This document shows, in pieces, positions 1 to 7,943 of a DNA stretch of 56,191 nt. A program made the position numbers and the translations under genes. The DNA lies in the NCBI GenBank assembly GCA_902609285.1, contig CACLRL010000008.1:1-56191 (forward strand), given 5' to 3'. The stretch is from an uncultured Candidatus Actinomarina sp. (lineage in GTDB: Bacteria; Actinomycetota; Acidimicrobiia; Actinomarinales; Actinomarinaceae). Below the pieces are notes generated by a model that did not search any database, had not been told where the DNA came from, and saw only the letters and a list, made by a program, of their open reading frames with translations. The number at the start of each line of letters is the position of its first letter. The first letter of the stretch is position 1.

Positions 1-780
1 AGGTAGCCAGACGTGAAGTGGAAATTGAGCGCTTTTTCCCATTGCTCCAATAAAAAGAAGTACTCCTCCTAAATAAGCCACCGTCTTTATATCTTCATAG
101 TCATGAGTTGATTGATATAAAATTTCAGAAATCCTAAGTGTTTTAGTTGATAGCGCAAGTACAATAATTCCGATCATTAAACCTATGTCAGCAATTTTAT
201 TAGTGATAAAAGCTTTCATAGCTGCAGATGAATTTTCTTTTTTCTCCCAGTAATGGCCTATAAGTAAATATGAACAAACTCCAACAAGTTCCCAGCCAAT
301 TAAAAGTTGAAGGAGGGTTGGAGAAGATACTAAAACCAACATGCTTCCAGCGAATAAAGTTAACGAGGTAAAAAAGAATGTGTAACGTATTTCACCTTGC
401 ATATAGTTTGTTGCATATACAAATACTAGAGATGAAACAGTTCCAACTACAAAATACATCATTATTGATAATCCATCTACAACCCAACCAAATTCAAGAT
501 CGTAAGACCCTACACTTCCAACATTGATAAAAAATTCGTTAGCAATCCCTTTAGTTGCATGTTCATAAAGTAAAGCTGAACTATACAAAAATATAAATAA
601 GACTGTTCCTAAAGCTAATTCAGCTCCCTTTAAAGGAAGATATTTACCTAGAAAAGTTATAAACAAAGCTGCAAGAAAAGGTAATACAACAATTAGCCAC
701 GTAAATTCTGCAATTACACCACCATCTGTATATTCTGGTTTACCTTCAGCAAGAAAATTTACAAAATTTTGATTTACCAT
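1..780 (-). CDS. nuoL: NADH-quinone oxidoreductase subunit L, 5' part (complex I no. 1)
   Basis: Proton-pumping antiporter-like membrane subunit of complex I. Only the first 260 codons are in the window; the gene runs off the left edge, and the family is usually above 600 residues. Several hydrophobic segments are visible, with the conserved glutamate in the motif LIGWELVGVCSYLL and the lysine-containing GAMGKSAQFPLHVWLP at the cut end. The ATG at 780 overlaps the end of nuoK by seven bases, the usual operon coupling. It is clearly different from the second nuoL at 21121-23010. nuoM and nuoN of this operon would lie beyond the edge and cannot be confirmed. Confidence 0.95.
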   Translation of the reverse strand, partial: MVNQNFVNFLAEGKPEYTDGGVIAEFTWLIVVLPFLAALFITFLGKYLPLKGAELALGTVLFIFLYSSALLYEHATKGIANEFFINVGSVGSYDLEFGWVVDGLSIMMYFVVGTVSSLVFVYATNYMQGEIRYTFFFTSLTLFAGSMLVLVSSPTLLQLLIGWELVGVCSYLLIGHYWEKKENSSAAMKAFITNKIADIGLMIGIIVLALSTKTLRISEILYQSTHDYEDIKTVAYLGGVLLFIGAMGKSAQFPLHVWLP

Positions 781-1079
781 TTCATCAGATCGAATTCATT
801 AATATTTGCTGTTTCTCGATTCCTAAACAGCATTAATACAATTGCTAATCCAATACCGACTTCGGCTGCGGCGATTGTGATAATAAATATCGAAAATATT
901 TGTCCATTTAAAAAAACATCTGAAAGCATAGCATTAAATGCCACAAAATTTATATTTACTGCATTAAGAATTAGTTCGATTGAAAGCAAAACCATTACTG
1001 CATTTCTCCTAACAAGAATTCCATAAATACCTATGGAAAATAATGCTGCTGCTGCAATTAGTATCGGTTGAATACTCAT
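774..1079 (-). CDS. nuoK: NADH-quinone oxidoreductase subunit K (complex I no. 1)
   Basis: Small antiporter-like membrane subunit of complex I, 101 residues, the normal length. Three hydrophobic helices are present. The conserved helix-2 glutamate sits in SIELILNAVN and a second acidic residue in AAAEVGIGLAIV, both part of the proton path in this family. The ATG overlaps the nuoJ stop (ATGA) and the stop overlaps the nuoL start, so translation is probably coupled. A paralogue lies at 23013-23321. Confidence 0.96.
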   Translation of the reverse strand: MSIQPILIAAAALFSIGIYGILVRRNAVMVLLSIELILNAVNINFVAFNAMLSDVFLNGQIFSIFIITIAAAEVGIGLAIVLMLFRNRETANINEFDLMKW

Positions 1080-1594
1080 ATTTGGTCTTCGTCCATTAAT
1101 GCATTATCTTTTCTTGCTAGTGTTATTCCACCAATTAAAGCTCCCAATAAAACAAATGAAACTAATTCAAAAGGAAAAACAAATCTGCTTAATAAAATTT
1201 CGCCCAATAGCTTTGTTGATGTTCCCTCACGAATTACAACTGTTGAGTCGAATGTTTGTAGAAGAATATAAGTAAATATTCCAAAAATTGAGATCGATAT
1301 CAAAGTAGCAAATATTTTGTTTTGATCATTATCTAACTCAGCATTTGGACCTAAAGGAGCTCTTGTTATCATCACCCCAAATAAAAATAAAACAATTACA
1401 GCTCCTATGTATACAAGAACTAGGACCAAGGCTACAAACTCTGCAGATAATAAAATGAATAAAATAGCAGTAGTAGCTAGGGTGAAAACTAAAAAAATAG
1501 CAGCATGAATAACATTTGAAGTTGTCACTACTTTTATTCCACTAAGGAGAAGCAACAATAAAAGAAAGTATGAAAATATGTCTATTGCTTCCAT
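1076..1594 (-). CDS. nuoJ: NADH-quinone oxidoreductase subunit J (complex I no. 1)
   Basis: Five-helix membrane subunit J of complex I. The conserved third-helix segment reads LVLVYIGAVIVLFLF. The ATG at 1594 forms a TAATG junction with the nuoI stop. A 14-codon upstream extension is open, but it would overlap nuoI and adds a basic, non-hydrophobic tail, so the 172-residue form starting MEAIDIF is preferred. Product identity is firm; the start is very likely. Confidence 0.93.
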   Translation of the reverse strand: MEAIDIFSYFLLLLLLLSGIKVVTTSNVIHAAIFLVFTLATTAILFILLSAEFVALVLVLVYIGAVIVLFLFGVMITRAPLGPNAELDNDQNKIFATLISISIFGIFTYILLQTFDSTVVIREGTSTKLLGEILLSRFVFPFELVSFVLLGALIGGITLARKDNALMDEDQI

Positions 1595-2079
1595 TAGCTT
1601 TCTAAGCCTGGGCTTTCGGGAACAGTCTTTAACCATTCATCAAGCCTGTCTTTGTCATGAAGCATATCACCCATAGAAAACTCGGAATATTCATATTCAG
1701 GTGACCAGAACAGGGCATCAAAAGGGCACACCTCAACACAAATTCCACAGTACATACAAAGTGCATAATCGATATCAAAGCGATCGAGTACTGCTCTACT
1801 TCTTTGACGCCCTCCTGGTTTTGAAGGTGGTTGTAATTCTTTGTGACCTTCTATGTAAATACACCAATCTGGGCAAGATCTTGCACACAACATACAACTT
1901 GTACAAGCTTCTGAGTCTAAAGCAATAACTCCTCTTGTTCTTGGCGCAAGGACTTCTTTTTCAAAAGGATAATTAACGTTTGGGTTTTCAAAAAAAGGAA
2001 GAAGAGTCTTAAACATATTTCCAATAACAATTTTTAACCCAATCAAAAACCCAGGAATCCTTGGTTTAAATTTTTGCAT
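1594..2079 (-). CDS. nuoI: NADH-quinone oxidoreductase subunit I, 8Fe ferredoxin-type (complex I no. 1)
   Basis: Peripheral-arm subunit that carries two [4Fe-4S] clusters and passes electrons toward NuoB. Two cluster motifs are visible: CTSCMLCARSCP and CMYCGICVEVCP. The frame is open 38 codons further upstream, but that part overlaps nuoH and does not resemble the family. The ATG at 2079 gives the TAATG junction seen elsewhere in this operon and a normal 161-residue protein starting MQKFKPRIP. The product precedes nuoJ in the standard order. Confidence 0.94.
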   Translation of the reverse strand: MQKFKPRIPGFLIGLKIVIGNMFKTLLPFFENPNVNYPFEKEVLAPRTRGVIALDSEACTSCMLCARSCPDWCIYIEGHKELQPPSKPGGRQRSRAVLDRFDIDYALCMYCGICVEVCPFDALFWSPEYEYSEFSMGDMLHDKDRLDEWLKTVPESPGLES

Positions 2080-3059
2080 TAGAAAACTACTTTCATAATT
2101 GCTGTAACCATTATATTCAAAAGAGATACAGGTATAAGCACTTTCCAAGCTAGAGTCTGAAGTTGATCTTCCCTGAAGCGTGGAAAAGACCATCTGACAG
2201 CAATAAGAAGAAATGCTAAAATAAATGTCTTACCAATTAGAACCAATGGACCATAAAAGTTAACCCATTCTGTCGGTAAAAGTGGAATATGATAACCCCC
2301 TAAGAAAAGAGTTGAGGCAATCGCACACATTACAAATAAATTTATATATTCAGATATATAAAAAATAAGAAATCTAATCCCAGAATATTCTGTCATAAAG
2401 CCCATAGTTAATTCAGATTCGCCAATTGGCATATCAAATGGTGTTCTCATCATTTCAGCAGTTGCAGCAATCATAAAAATAATGAAAGCAATACCCTGTC
2501 CTGCTATTACAAAAGGAAATCCAAATTCAATCTGTTTTTCAACTATTCCAACTGTTGACATAGTTTCAGCTTGTATAACAACACCAACTACAGATAAAAT
2601 TAGTGGCAATTCATAGGCAATAAGTTGGCCCGCTGCTCTTAAACCACCCATTAAAGAAAACTTATTGGCAGAGGACCATCCAGCGGTTAGTACTCCGATA
2701 GTGGAGATGGAGCTGATTGCAAGTAAAAAGAAAACTCCTAATTCTAGATCGCGAACAACTAGTGTCGGACTTAATGGAATAATTGTGAAAAGGCCGACTA
2801 CAGCAGCTATAACCCAAGCTGGCGCCCACTTAAATACGGGCTCATCAACATCTTTTGGAATGATTGTTTCCTTTTGAAAATATTTTGCAGCTGTTGCAAG
2901 TGGAAATATAAATCCTCTTAAACCAACATGAAGAGGTCCAGGTCTCCTTTGCATCCAGGCAGAACCTTTAACCTCTAGCAAGGTAAGTCCTAAAGCCATT
3001 ACTGGAGCTGTCGCTAAAACAACCAAAACTTTGATAAGTAGTTCACTACTAAAACTCAT
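2079..3059 (-). CDS. nuoH: NADH-quinone oxidoreductase subunit H (complex I no. 1)
   Basis: Membrane subunit at the quinone-binding junction of complex I, 326 residues with about eight hydrophobic segments. The family signature is present as MQRRPGPLHVG near the N-terminus, and the acidic quinone-cavity loop is present as TPFDMPIGESELTMGFMTEYSGIR split over two helices. Its ATG overlaps the nuoD stop (ATGA). In 14-subunit operons nuoE, F and G sit between D and H. Here D is joined directly to H, so the NADH-oxidising module is absent from this operon. Confidence 0.96.
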   Translation of the reverse strand: MSFSSELLIKVLVVLATAPVMALGLTLLEVKGSAWMQRRPGPLHVGLRGFIFPLATAAKYFQKETIIPKDVDEPVFKWAPAWVIAAVVGLFTIIPLSPTLVVRDLELGVFFLLAISSISTIGVLTAGWSSANKFSLMGGLRAAGQLIAYELPLILSVVGVVIQAETMSTVGIVEKQIEFGFPFVIAGQGIAFIIFMIAATAEMMRTPFDMPIGESELTMGFMTEYSGIRFLIFYISEYINLFVMCAIASTLFLGGYHIPLLPTEWVNFYGPLVLIGKTFILAFLLIAVRWSFPRFREDQLQTLAWKVLIPVSLLNIMVTAIMKVVF

Positions 3060-4252
3060 CTATCAACATCCCCAAGAACAAAATCTAAACTACCCATTAT
3101 CGCTATCAAGTCAGGAAGCAATGCCCCTTCAAGCATGATTGGCAAAATTGAAATGTTACTAAATGAAGCTGTTCTTATTTTTAATCTATATGGCCCTAAA
3201 CCACCTTCAGAAATAATATAATATCCCATTTCACCCTTTGGATTTTCTGCTCTTACATATGTTTGTCCTTTAGGAACTTTTATAACTTTTGGTACCTTTG
3301 CTTGGATTGGTCCGGAAGGCATGTCTTCAATTGCTTGTAAAATAATTTTTGCAGATTCTCTCATCTCAGATGTTCTTACAGACCATCTGTCAAAACAGTC
3401 ACCATTTTCACCTATTGGTATTTCAAAATCAAATTTGTCATATGGTAAGTAATCTGATTGTTTTCTTAGGTCGAACTCAACACCTGATGCCCTTAATATT
3501 GGTCCAGACACTCCATACTCTTCCGCAACTTCTTTTGTTAGAACACCTACCTTTTTTGTTCTAGCTTGAAATACTTCATTTCCACCAATTAAGTCTTCAA
3601 AAGTATCAACAGCTTTCAAAACTTTTTCCATTGCAACTTTGGTGTCATGATAAAATCCTGCTGGCAAATCCTGTATATCTTTTTTTGTTGTTGGTCCAGC
3701 ACCTGCCACAGGTTTTACACCACCAATACGGTTGAAGTTTGGATGGAATCTTCCACCAGTGACCGATTCGAGCAAATCAAGAACTCTTTCTCGATCTTCC
3801 ATGGCTAGGAAAATAGGTGTTAGGGCACCAATCTCAAGAGGGAAGGCACCATTAAAAACAAAATGTGAACTTATCCTTGCCATTTCAGTCAAAATTAATC
3901 TAATGTATTGTGCCCTTTCAGGTACTTCAATTTCCATAAGTTTTTCTGCACCAGCGATAAATGGAATCTCATTTGCAAAACCTGAAACCCAATCAATTCT
4001 ATTAACTAATGTTGTTACTTGTGGATAAGTTCTGACCTCTGCAAGCTTTTCATATCCTCTGTGCATGTATCCAAGTACAGGTTCAACACTAGATATTTTT
4101 TCTCCATTGACTTTAGCTACTAACCTCAAAACTCCATGAGTTGATGGATGCTGAGGGCCAATATTTAAAGTCATATCTTCTGTTTCAATTTCTACAGAAA
4201 CTGATGCTTCAGATAAAATTGGCATATTGTTTGGATCCATAGTCTGAGACAT
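3056..4252 (-). CDS. nuoD: NADH-quinone oxidoreductase subunit D (complex I no. 1)
   Basis: 49-kDa-type subunit that forms the quinone pocket together with NuoB. The 398-residue protein has the conserved IGPQHPSTHGVLRL segment after a leader of roughly 30 residues, the YMHRGYEKL loop, and the typical C-terminus LDFVLGDVDR. Translation starts at an ATG overlapping the nuoC stop (TAATG). Paralogous to the protein at 29782-31137, but with a much shorter N-terminal extension. Confidence 0.96.
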   Translation of the reverse strand: MSQTMDPNNMPILSEASVSVEIETEDMTLNIGPQHPSTHGVLRLVAKVNGEKISSVEPVLGYMHRGYEKLAEVRTYPQVTTLVNRIDWVSGFANEIPFIAGAEKLMEIEVPERAQYIRLILTEMARISSHFVFNGAFPLEIGALTPIFLAMEDRERVLDLLESVTGGRFHPNFNRIGGVKPVAGAGPTTKKDIQDLPAGFYHDTKVAMEKVLKAVDTFEDLIGGNEVFQARTKKVGVLTKEVAEEYGVSGPILRASGVEFDLRKQSDYLPYDKFDFEIPIGENGDCFDRWSVRTSEMRESAKIILQAIEDMPSGPIQAKVPKVIKVPKGQTYVRAENPKGEMGYYIISEGGLGPYRLKIRTASFSNISILPIMLEGALLPDLIAIMGSLDFVLGDVDR

Positions 4253-4812
4253 TAGCTACCTTTTTCTTCTACAACGATACTGTCTTCAGGCATGCCTTCA
4301 ACATCAACATCACCTGGCCAAGGTTTTACTTCTCTACTAATTAGTTCAAAAGATTTCAAAAGAGGATTTCCCTCATAATCATCAGGTAAGTAAAGTTTTG
4401 TTAGATTTGGATGGTTCAAGAAATTTATTCCAAACATTTCATATGCTTCTCGCTCATGCCAGTTAGCACCAGCAAATACATCAACTAAAGATTCAATCTC
4501 AGCATTTTCTTTAGAAATTACTGTTGAAGAAATAACTAAATTATTTGAATTTGTTTGAGAAAGACAACTAAGTATTTCAAAACTTGGTGTTACAGGTTCT
4601 TTGGGTGCATCCCCAGTTTTTACTTCATTGTCCCAATCAACCGCTGACAACCAATTAAAAAAACTTAGATTAAAATCTTTTTTTAAAATTTTATGTGTAT
4701 CAATCCAAGATGATAAATCAACATTTATTTTTAAAGTATCAAAGTTATAAGACGTGTTTTTAAAGGAACTTTGTATTGAATTAATAAATTCGTTTTGGTC
4801 AGACTGGTTCAA
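4252..4812 (-). CDS. nuoC: NADH-quinone oxidoreductase subunit C (complex I no. 1)
   Basis: 30-kDa-type peripheral subunit of complex I. The signature is visible around [39 protein letters not shown] (split here; residues about 125-165). The start is uncertain. A TTG at 4812 has a GGAGAG ribosome site seven bases upstream and overlaps only the last codons of nuoB. A GTG at 4848 would overlap nuoB by 50 bases. I prefer 4812. Adjacent B-C-D order is standard. Confidence 0.9.
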   Translation of the reverse strand: MNQSDQNEFINSIQSSFKNTSYNFDTLKINVDLSSWIDTHKILKKDFNLSFFNWLSAVDWDNEVKTGDAPKEPVTPSFEILSCLSQTNSNNLVISSTVISKENAEIESLVDVFAGANWHEREAYEMFGINFLNHPNLTKLYLPDDYEGNPLLKSFELISREVKPWPGDVDVEGMPEDSIVVEEKGS

Positions 4813-5296
4813 TGTCTTTCTCTCTCCACTTTCCTTTAATATCTTCACCTTTTATTTTTTTCTGAAGTAAAACAATTCCCTCTTGCAATGCTTCTGGTCG
4901 AGGTGGACAACCTGGGACATATACATCAACAGGAATGAGTTGATCAACACCCTTTGTAACTGAATATGAGTCCCAATAAGGACCCCCGCTATTTGAACAA
5001 GAACCCATGGAAATCACATATTTTGGTTCAGGCATTTGATCATATAATCTTTTCACAGAAGGTGCCATTTTGTCAGTTACGGTACCTGCAACTACCATCA
5101 AGTCAGCTTGTCTTGGAGATGCAGGAAGAGGTATGATTCCTAATCTCATAAAATCATGTCTTGGTCCGCTAGCAGCCATAACTTCTATGGCACAACATGC
5201 TAGTCCAAATTGAAAATACCACATATCATAAGCTCGCGCCCAATTAAGTATTTTAGAAATAGGCTTAGGAACTCCAAATTTGTCGATTACTCCCAT
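4799..5296 (-). CDS. nuoB: NADH-quinone oxidoreductase subunit B (complex I no. 1)
   Basis: Subunit holding cluster N2, the last iron-sulfur centre before quinone. All expected cysteines are visible: the CC pair in [15 protein letters not shown], one in [10 protein letters not shown] and one in VPGCPPRPE. The length of 165 residues is normal. The ATG overlaps the nuoA stop by ten bases. Intact N2 ligands argue that this EFG-less complex is an active quinone reductase rather than a decaying copy. Confidence 0.96.
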   Translation of the reverse strand: MGVIDKFGVPKPISKILNWARAYDMWYFQFGLACCAIEVMAASGPRHDFMRLGIIPLPASPRQADLMVVAGTVTDKMAPSVKRLYDQMPEPKYVISMGSCSNSGGPYWDSYSVTKGVDQLIPVDVYVPGCPPRPEALQEGIVLLQKKIKGEDIKGKWREKDIEPV

Positions 5297-5652
5297 TTCA
5301 ACACATCCTTTCTAATTGCATAAATTAAACCAAGCAGAAGTATAAAAATAAAAATAAACATCTCAATTAAACCAAAATATCCAAGATTCTCCAGATTTAA
5401 TGCCCATGGAAAGATAAATACAGCCTCAACATCAAATATTACAAAAAGTAACCCAAAGATATAGTATCTAACATATGTTTGGCTCCATCCCCCTCCAACA
5501 GGATCTACACCACACTCATAAGTCTTAATTTTTTCTGGAGTAGGTTTCTTTGGACTGAGCAATGCAGATAGAGATATAAAAACTAAAAACAATAAAAGTC
5601 CCAAACCTATCATTGCTCCAACCGTTACGTAATCTTGAAAATAAGAAATCAT
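5287..5652 (-). CDS. nuoA: NADH-quinone oxidoreductase subunit A (complex I no. 1)
   Basis: First gene of the first complex I operon; 121-residue, three-helix membrane subunit. The conserved loop with the quinone-switch cysteine is present ([15 protein letters not shown]), and the [21 protein letters not shown] segment (split) contains the conserved acidic residues. The promoter must lie in 5653-5727, which is shared with the divergent gene at 5728. No Rex-type palindrome occurs there, unlike upstream of the second nuoA. Confidence 0.96.
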   Translation of the reverse strand: MISYFQDYVTVGAMIGLGLLLFLVFISLSALLSPKKPTPEKIKTYECGVDPVGGGWSQTYVRYYIFGLLFVIFDVEAVFIFPWALNLENLGYFGLIEMFIFIFILLLGLIYAIRKDVLKWE

Positions 5653-5727
5653 ATATTAACTTTAGTATGCTTCTAAAATTTTAGTTTTTTTTAAAACATC
5701 GGTGGAATTCTTTTGTAAAATTTTTTG

Positions 5728-6810
5728 ATGGATAAAAAAAATTTTCTTAATTCTCCAAACATTACAGACTTGATAAAAATAATCGTGAACAAATTATGTT
5801 CTGAAGAGGTTTTCAAATCAGATAGTAAATTACGTTTGAAGAAATATGAAAGCTCAATGAAAAAAATTAACTTCATATTAGTAGATGGCCTTGGTAGTAA
5901 AAATATTGAGAATTTAGACAATATACTTACACAGAACCAGACTGATGAAATTGTCTCAACATTTCCAAGTTCAACAAGTGTAGCTTTGGGATCAGTCAAT
6001 TTAGGAAGCAACCCGATAGAAAATGGGTTGATTGGATATTACCATTTTGATAAATCCGAAAATAAATTAATTAATACATTGAATTGGAGAGGTTCGGAAA
6101 ATTATTTACAAGATAAAGATTTTTTTTCTAATCAAAAAACAATTTGGAACATTCTCAATGAAAAAAATATAGTTTTTAATGTCATTCAACCTAAAGATTT
6201 AATCAACACATCTTTATCAAAACATTTATATAAAGGCGCAAATCAAATTGGATATGAAACGTTAGATGAACTTGGAGAAATATTCAACCTTCCAAATATT
6301 TTAGATAATCAATTTAACTTTTTATATTATCCCGTAATTGATGTCGCTGCACATGTTTATGGTACAAATAGTGAAGAATGGTTAATAGAAGTTGAAAAGT
6401 TTTCTGAGTTTCTATCAGAAATAACAAAAAGTGATGAGGGTCGATACACTTGTTTAACAGCTGATCATGGTGTCATAAACGTAGATGATAAAAATAGACA
6501 CAAAATTATATATGATGATTCAATAAAGATTTATGGAGACCAAAGATCGGTATATATAAATGGAAACATGAAAAAAATAAAAAATATCTTTAAGAATATC
6601 CCTGGACATTTCCTAGAAAAACAAGAAATAGAATCACTCATTGGATTGCCAAATGACGATGAAAGAAATAATTTCTTTCCTGAACATGTGTTCTTACTTG
6701 ATGATGGTCATATTATTTTTCCAAATCATCTGAGTGCAAATTTAAGAGGATATCATGGCGGACTTTCACCCAAAGAAGTCTCCATCCCATTAATTGAGAT
6801 TGTGGGTTAA
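5728..6810 (+). CDS. alkaline phosphatase superfamily phosphodiesterase / nucleotide pyrophosphatase
   Basis: Predicted metal-dependent phosphohydrolase of the type I phosphodiesterase/nucleotide pyrophosphatase group (PF01663-like). Visible motifs: ILVDGLGSKN (metal aspartate about residue 53), the nucleophile loop TFPSSTSVALGS (threonine about 83), the metal-binding DVAAHVYG, LTADHGV, and the C-terminal YHGGLSPKEVSIPL. No signal peptide is seen, so it is probably cytosolic. The first ATG at 5728 is used; a TTG lies one codon upstream. No ribosome site is obvious. It is divergent from nuoA and convergent with the heliorhodopsin. Substrate unknown. Confidence 0.8.
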   Translation: MDKKNFLNSPNITDLIKIIVNKLCSEEVFKSDSKLRLKKYESSMKKINFILVDGLGSKNIENLDNILTQNQTDEIVSTFPSSTSVALGSVNLGSNPIENGLIGYYHFDKSENKLINTLNWRGSENYLQDKDFFSNQKTIWNILNEKNIVFNVIQPKDLINTSLSKHLYKGANQIGYETLDELGEIFNLPNILDNQFNFLYYPVIDVAAHVYGTNSEEWLIEVEKFSEFLSEITKSDEGRYTCLTADHGVINVDDKNRHKIIYDDSIKIYGDQRSVYINGNMKKIKNIFKNIPGHFLEKQEIESLIGLPNDDERNNFFPEHVFLLDDGHIIFPNHLSANLRGYHGGLSPKEVSIPLIEIVG

Positions 6811-6885
6811 AAATGGTTTTGTCATATATAGGTATGGTTTTTATTTTTGTTTTAATGTTTTTTTTAATTAAAAAAATAAAATAAT

Positions 6886-7692
6886 TTAATTAGGTTGGTA
6901 GGTTCCAAAAAATACTTGCCATGCTAAAGCTGTTTTTGCTAAAAGACTCAACCATATATATGCTCTTTCTCCATACAAATAATCTTTCCATTTTCCAACA
7001 CCTTTATATTGGAGAACCATATTTATGGAAAAAGTATTAAAGAATAAAAATATACTTACAAATATCCAAACAACAAATTGAGGAACTCCTTGTGGATTGG
7101 AATCAGTAGCTACTCCGTCACCTATCAGATTGATAAATATAAATATCCATGGTGTAACACCAACCAAACACCCCATAATGTAACTTGTCCAATCAACCTT
7201 ATCTGTATATTGGTTATTAACTTCCATCATCCATCCAAACCAACACATCGCAGCATTCATGAAGAAAATTCCAAGAAGGGCCCAAACATCATAAATTCCA
7301 ACAAGTAATGCAATAAGGACAATCATTACAGAAGCGCTTATTGAATATTCAATCCATCTAACTTTGTTGATTCCTTTTCCAAGATCTTCTTGATATTTTT
7401 CATAAAATGGCCCAGAAATCAAAAAATGTGCGACAGCAGAAGCTAACAAAAATGTTGCCACAGCTGGACCAAAGTTCGTTACTTCTCTCCAGATTTCTAA
7501 TTCTGGAACAAGTGCAAAAGATGAGGGATTTTCGGAGCTACCTACACCAACCAGTTGAGTAAGCGTAATAGGTACAACAAAATCAGAATTTACAACAGTT
7601 CCTAGCCAAAATAATCCAGAGCCTTGAATCAAGTGCATGAAGCCCATGATGATATTAAAACGTCTTAGTTTTCTTATTTTTTCAGATATCAA
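6886..7692 (-). CDS. heliorhodopsin
   Basis: Seven-helix retinal protein of the heliorhodopsin family, whose members have an inverted membrane topology and are thought to be light sensors or enzyme regulators, not pumps. Diagnostic positions match the family: retinal Schiff-base lysine K253 in SLLAKTALAWQ, with S249 before it; counter-ion E115 in RWIEYSISASVMI; H20 in GFMHLIQG; H89 in SAVAHFLIS; plus QYKGVGKW and YGERAYIWLS before helix 7. The length of 268 residues is typical. A TTG start at 7692 is preferred because a GGGGGG ribosome site lies just upstream; a GTG at 7713 is the alternative. No retinal-synthesis gene (blh, crtB, crtY) is present in the window. Confidence 0.95.
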   Translation of the reverse strand: MISEKIRKLRRFNIIMGFMHLIQGSGLFWLGTVVNSDFVVPITLTQLVGVGSSENPSSFALVPELEIWREVTNFGPAVATFLLASAVAHFLISGPFYEKYQEDLGKGINKVRWIEYSISASVMIVLIALLVGIYDVWALLGIFFMNAAMCWFGWMMEVNNQYTDKVDWTSYIMGCLVGVTPWIFIFINLIGDGVATDSNPQGVPQFVVWIFVSIFLFFNTFSINMVLQYKGVGKWKDYLYGERAYIWLSLLAKTALAWQVFFGTYQPN

Positions 7693-7721
7693 ATTCCCCC
7701 CTTTGACACTCACATATTAAT

Positions 7722-7943
7722 ATGGAATTTACAAACATCTACTTAAATATGAATAAACAAGAAATGTATCAAGAAATCCAAAATATGCTTAATGAAATTG
7801 AGGTAATCTCAAAATCTATATCCTCAACAAGGGAATTTATTTCAGAAAATTCTAATAAAAGAGCAAAACAGAGATTAGCTGAAATAGAAAGTGATTTACA
7901 AAATATTGCAGGTAAAATTTCAAAAATTAATTCAGCGCTTTGA
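7722..7943 (+). CDS. small coiled-coil protein, unknown function
   Basis: Unrecognised 73-residue protein, rich in Glu, Lys, Ile and Ser, with a heptad-like pattern through most of its length (for example EMYQEIQNMLNEIEVISK), so probably a helical coiled coil. No membrane segment. It could also start at the ATG at 7749, giving 64 residues. A TTGACA box at 7703-7708 could be its -35 element if the later start is used. Divergent from heliorhodopsin with at most about 30-55 bases between them; its end overlaps the convergent fbpC end by 12 bases. It could be a partner of the heliorhodopsin, but nothing proves this. Confidence 0.55.
   Translation: MEFTNIYLNMNKQEMYQEIQNMLNEIEVISKSISSTREFISENSNKRAKQRLAEIESDLQNIAGKISKINSAL

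Noticed and set aside
1701-1928. Open plus-strand frame opposite nuoI, and many similar frames opposite other genes.
   Set aside because: They lie wholly inside well-supported genes, lack family features and have no ribosome sites.
2080-2193. N-terminal extension of the first NuoI.
   Set aside because: It overlaps nuoH out of frame; the ATG at 2079 gives the normal length and the operon's usual TAATG junction.
6813-6884. 23-codon ORF (MVLSYIGMVFIFVLMFF...) between the phosphodiesterase and heliorhodopsin genes, possible micropeptide.
   Set aside because: The region is almost pure A/T and includes TTTTTTTTAATTAAAAAAA, which fits a weak convergent terminator; a hydrophobic 23-mer is expected by chance in such sequence.
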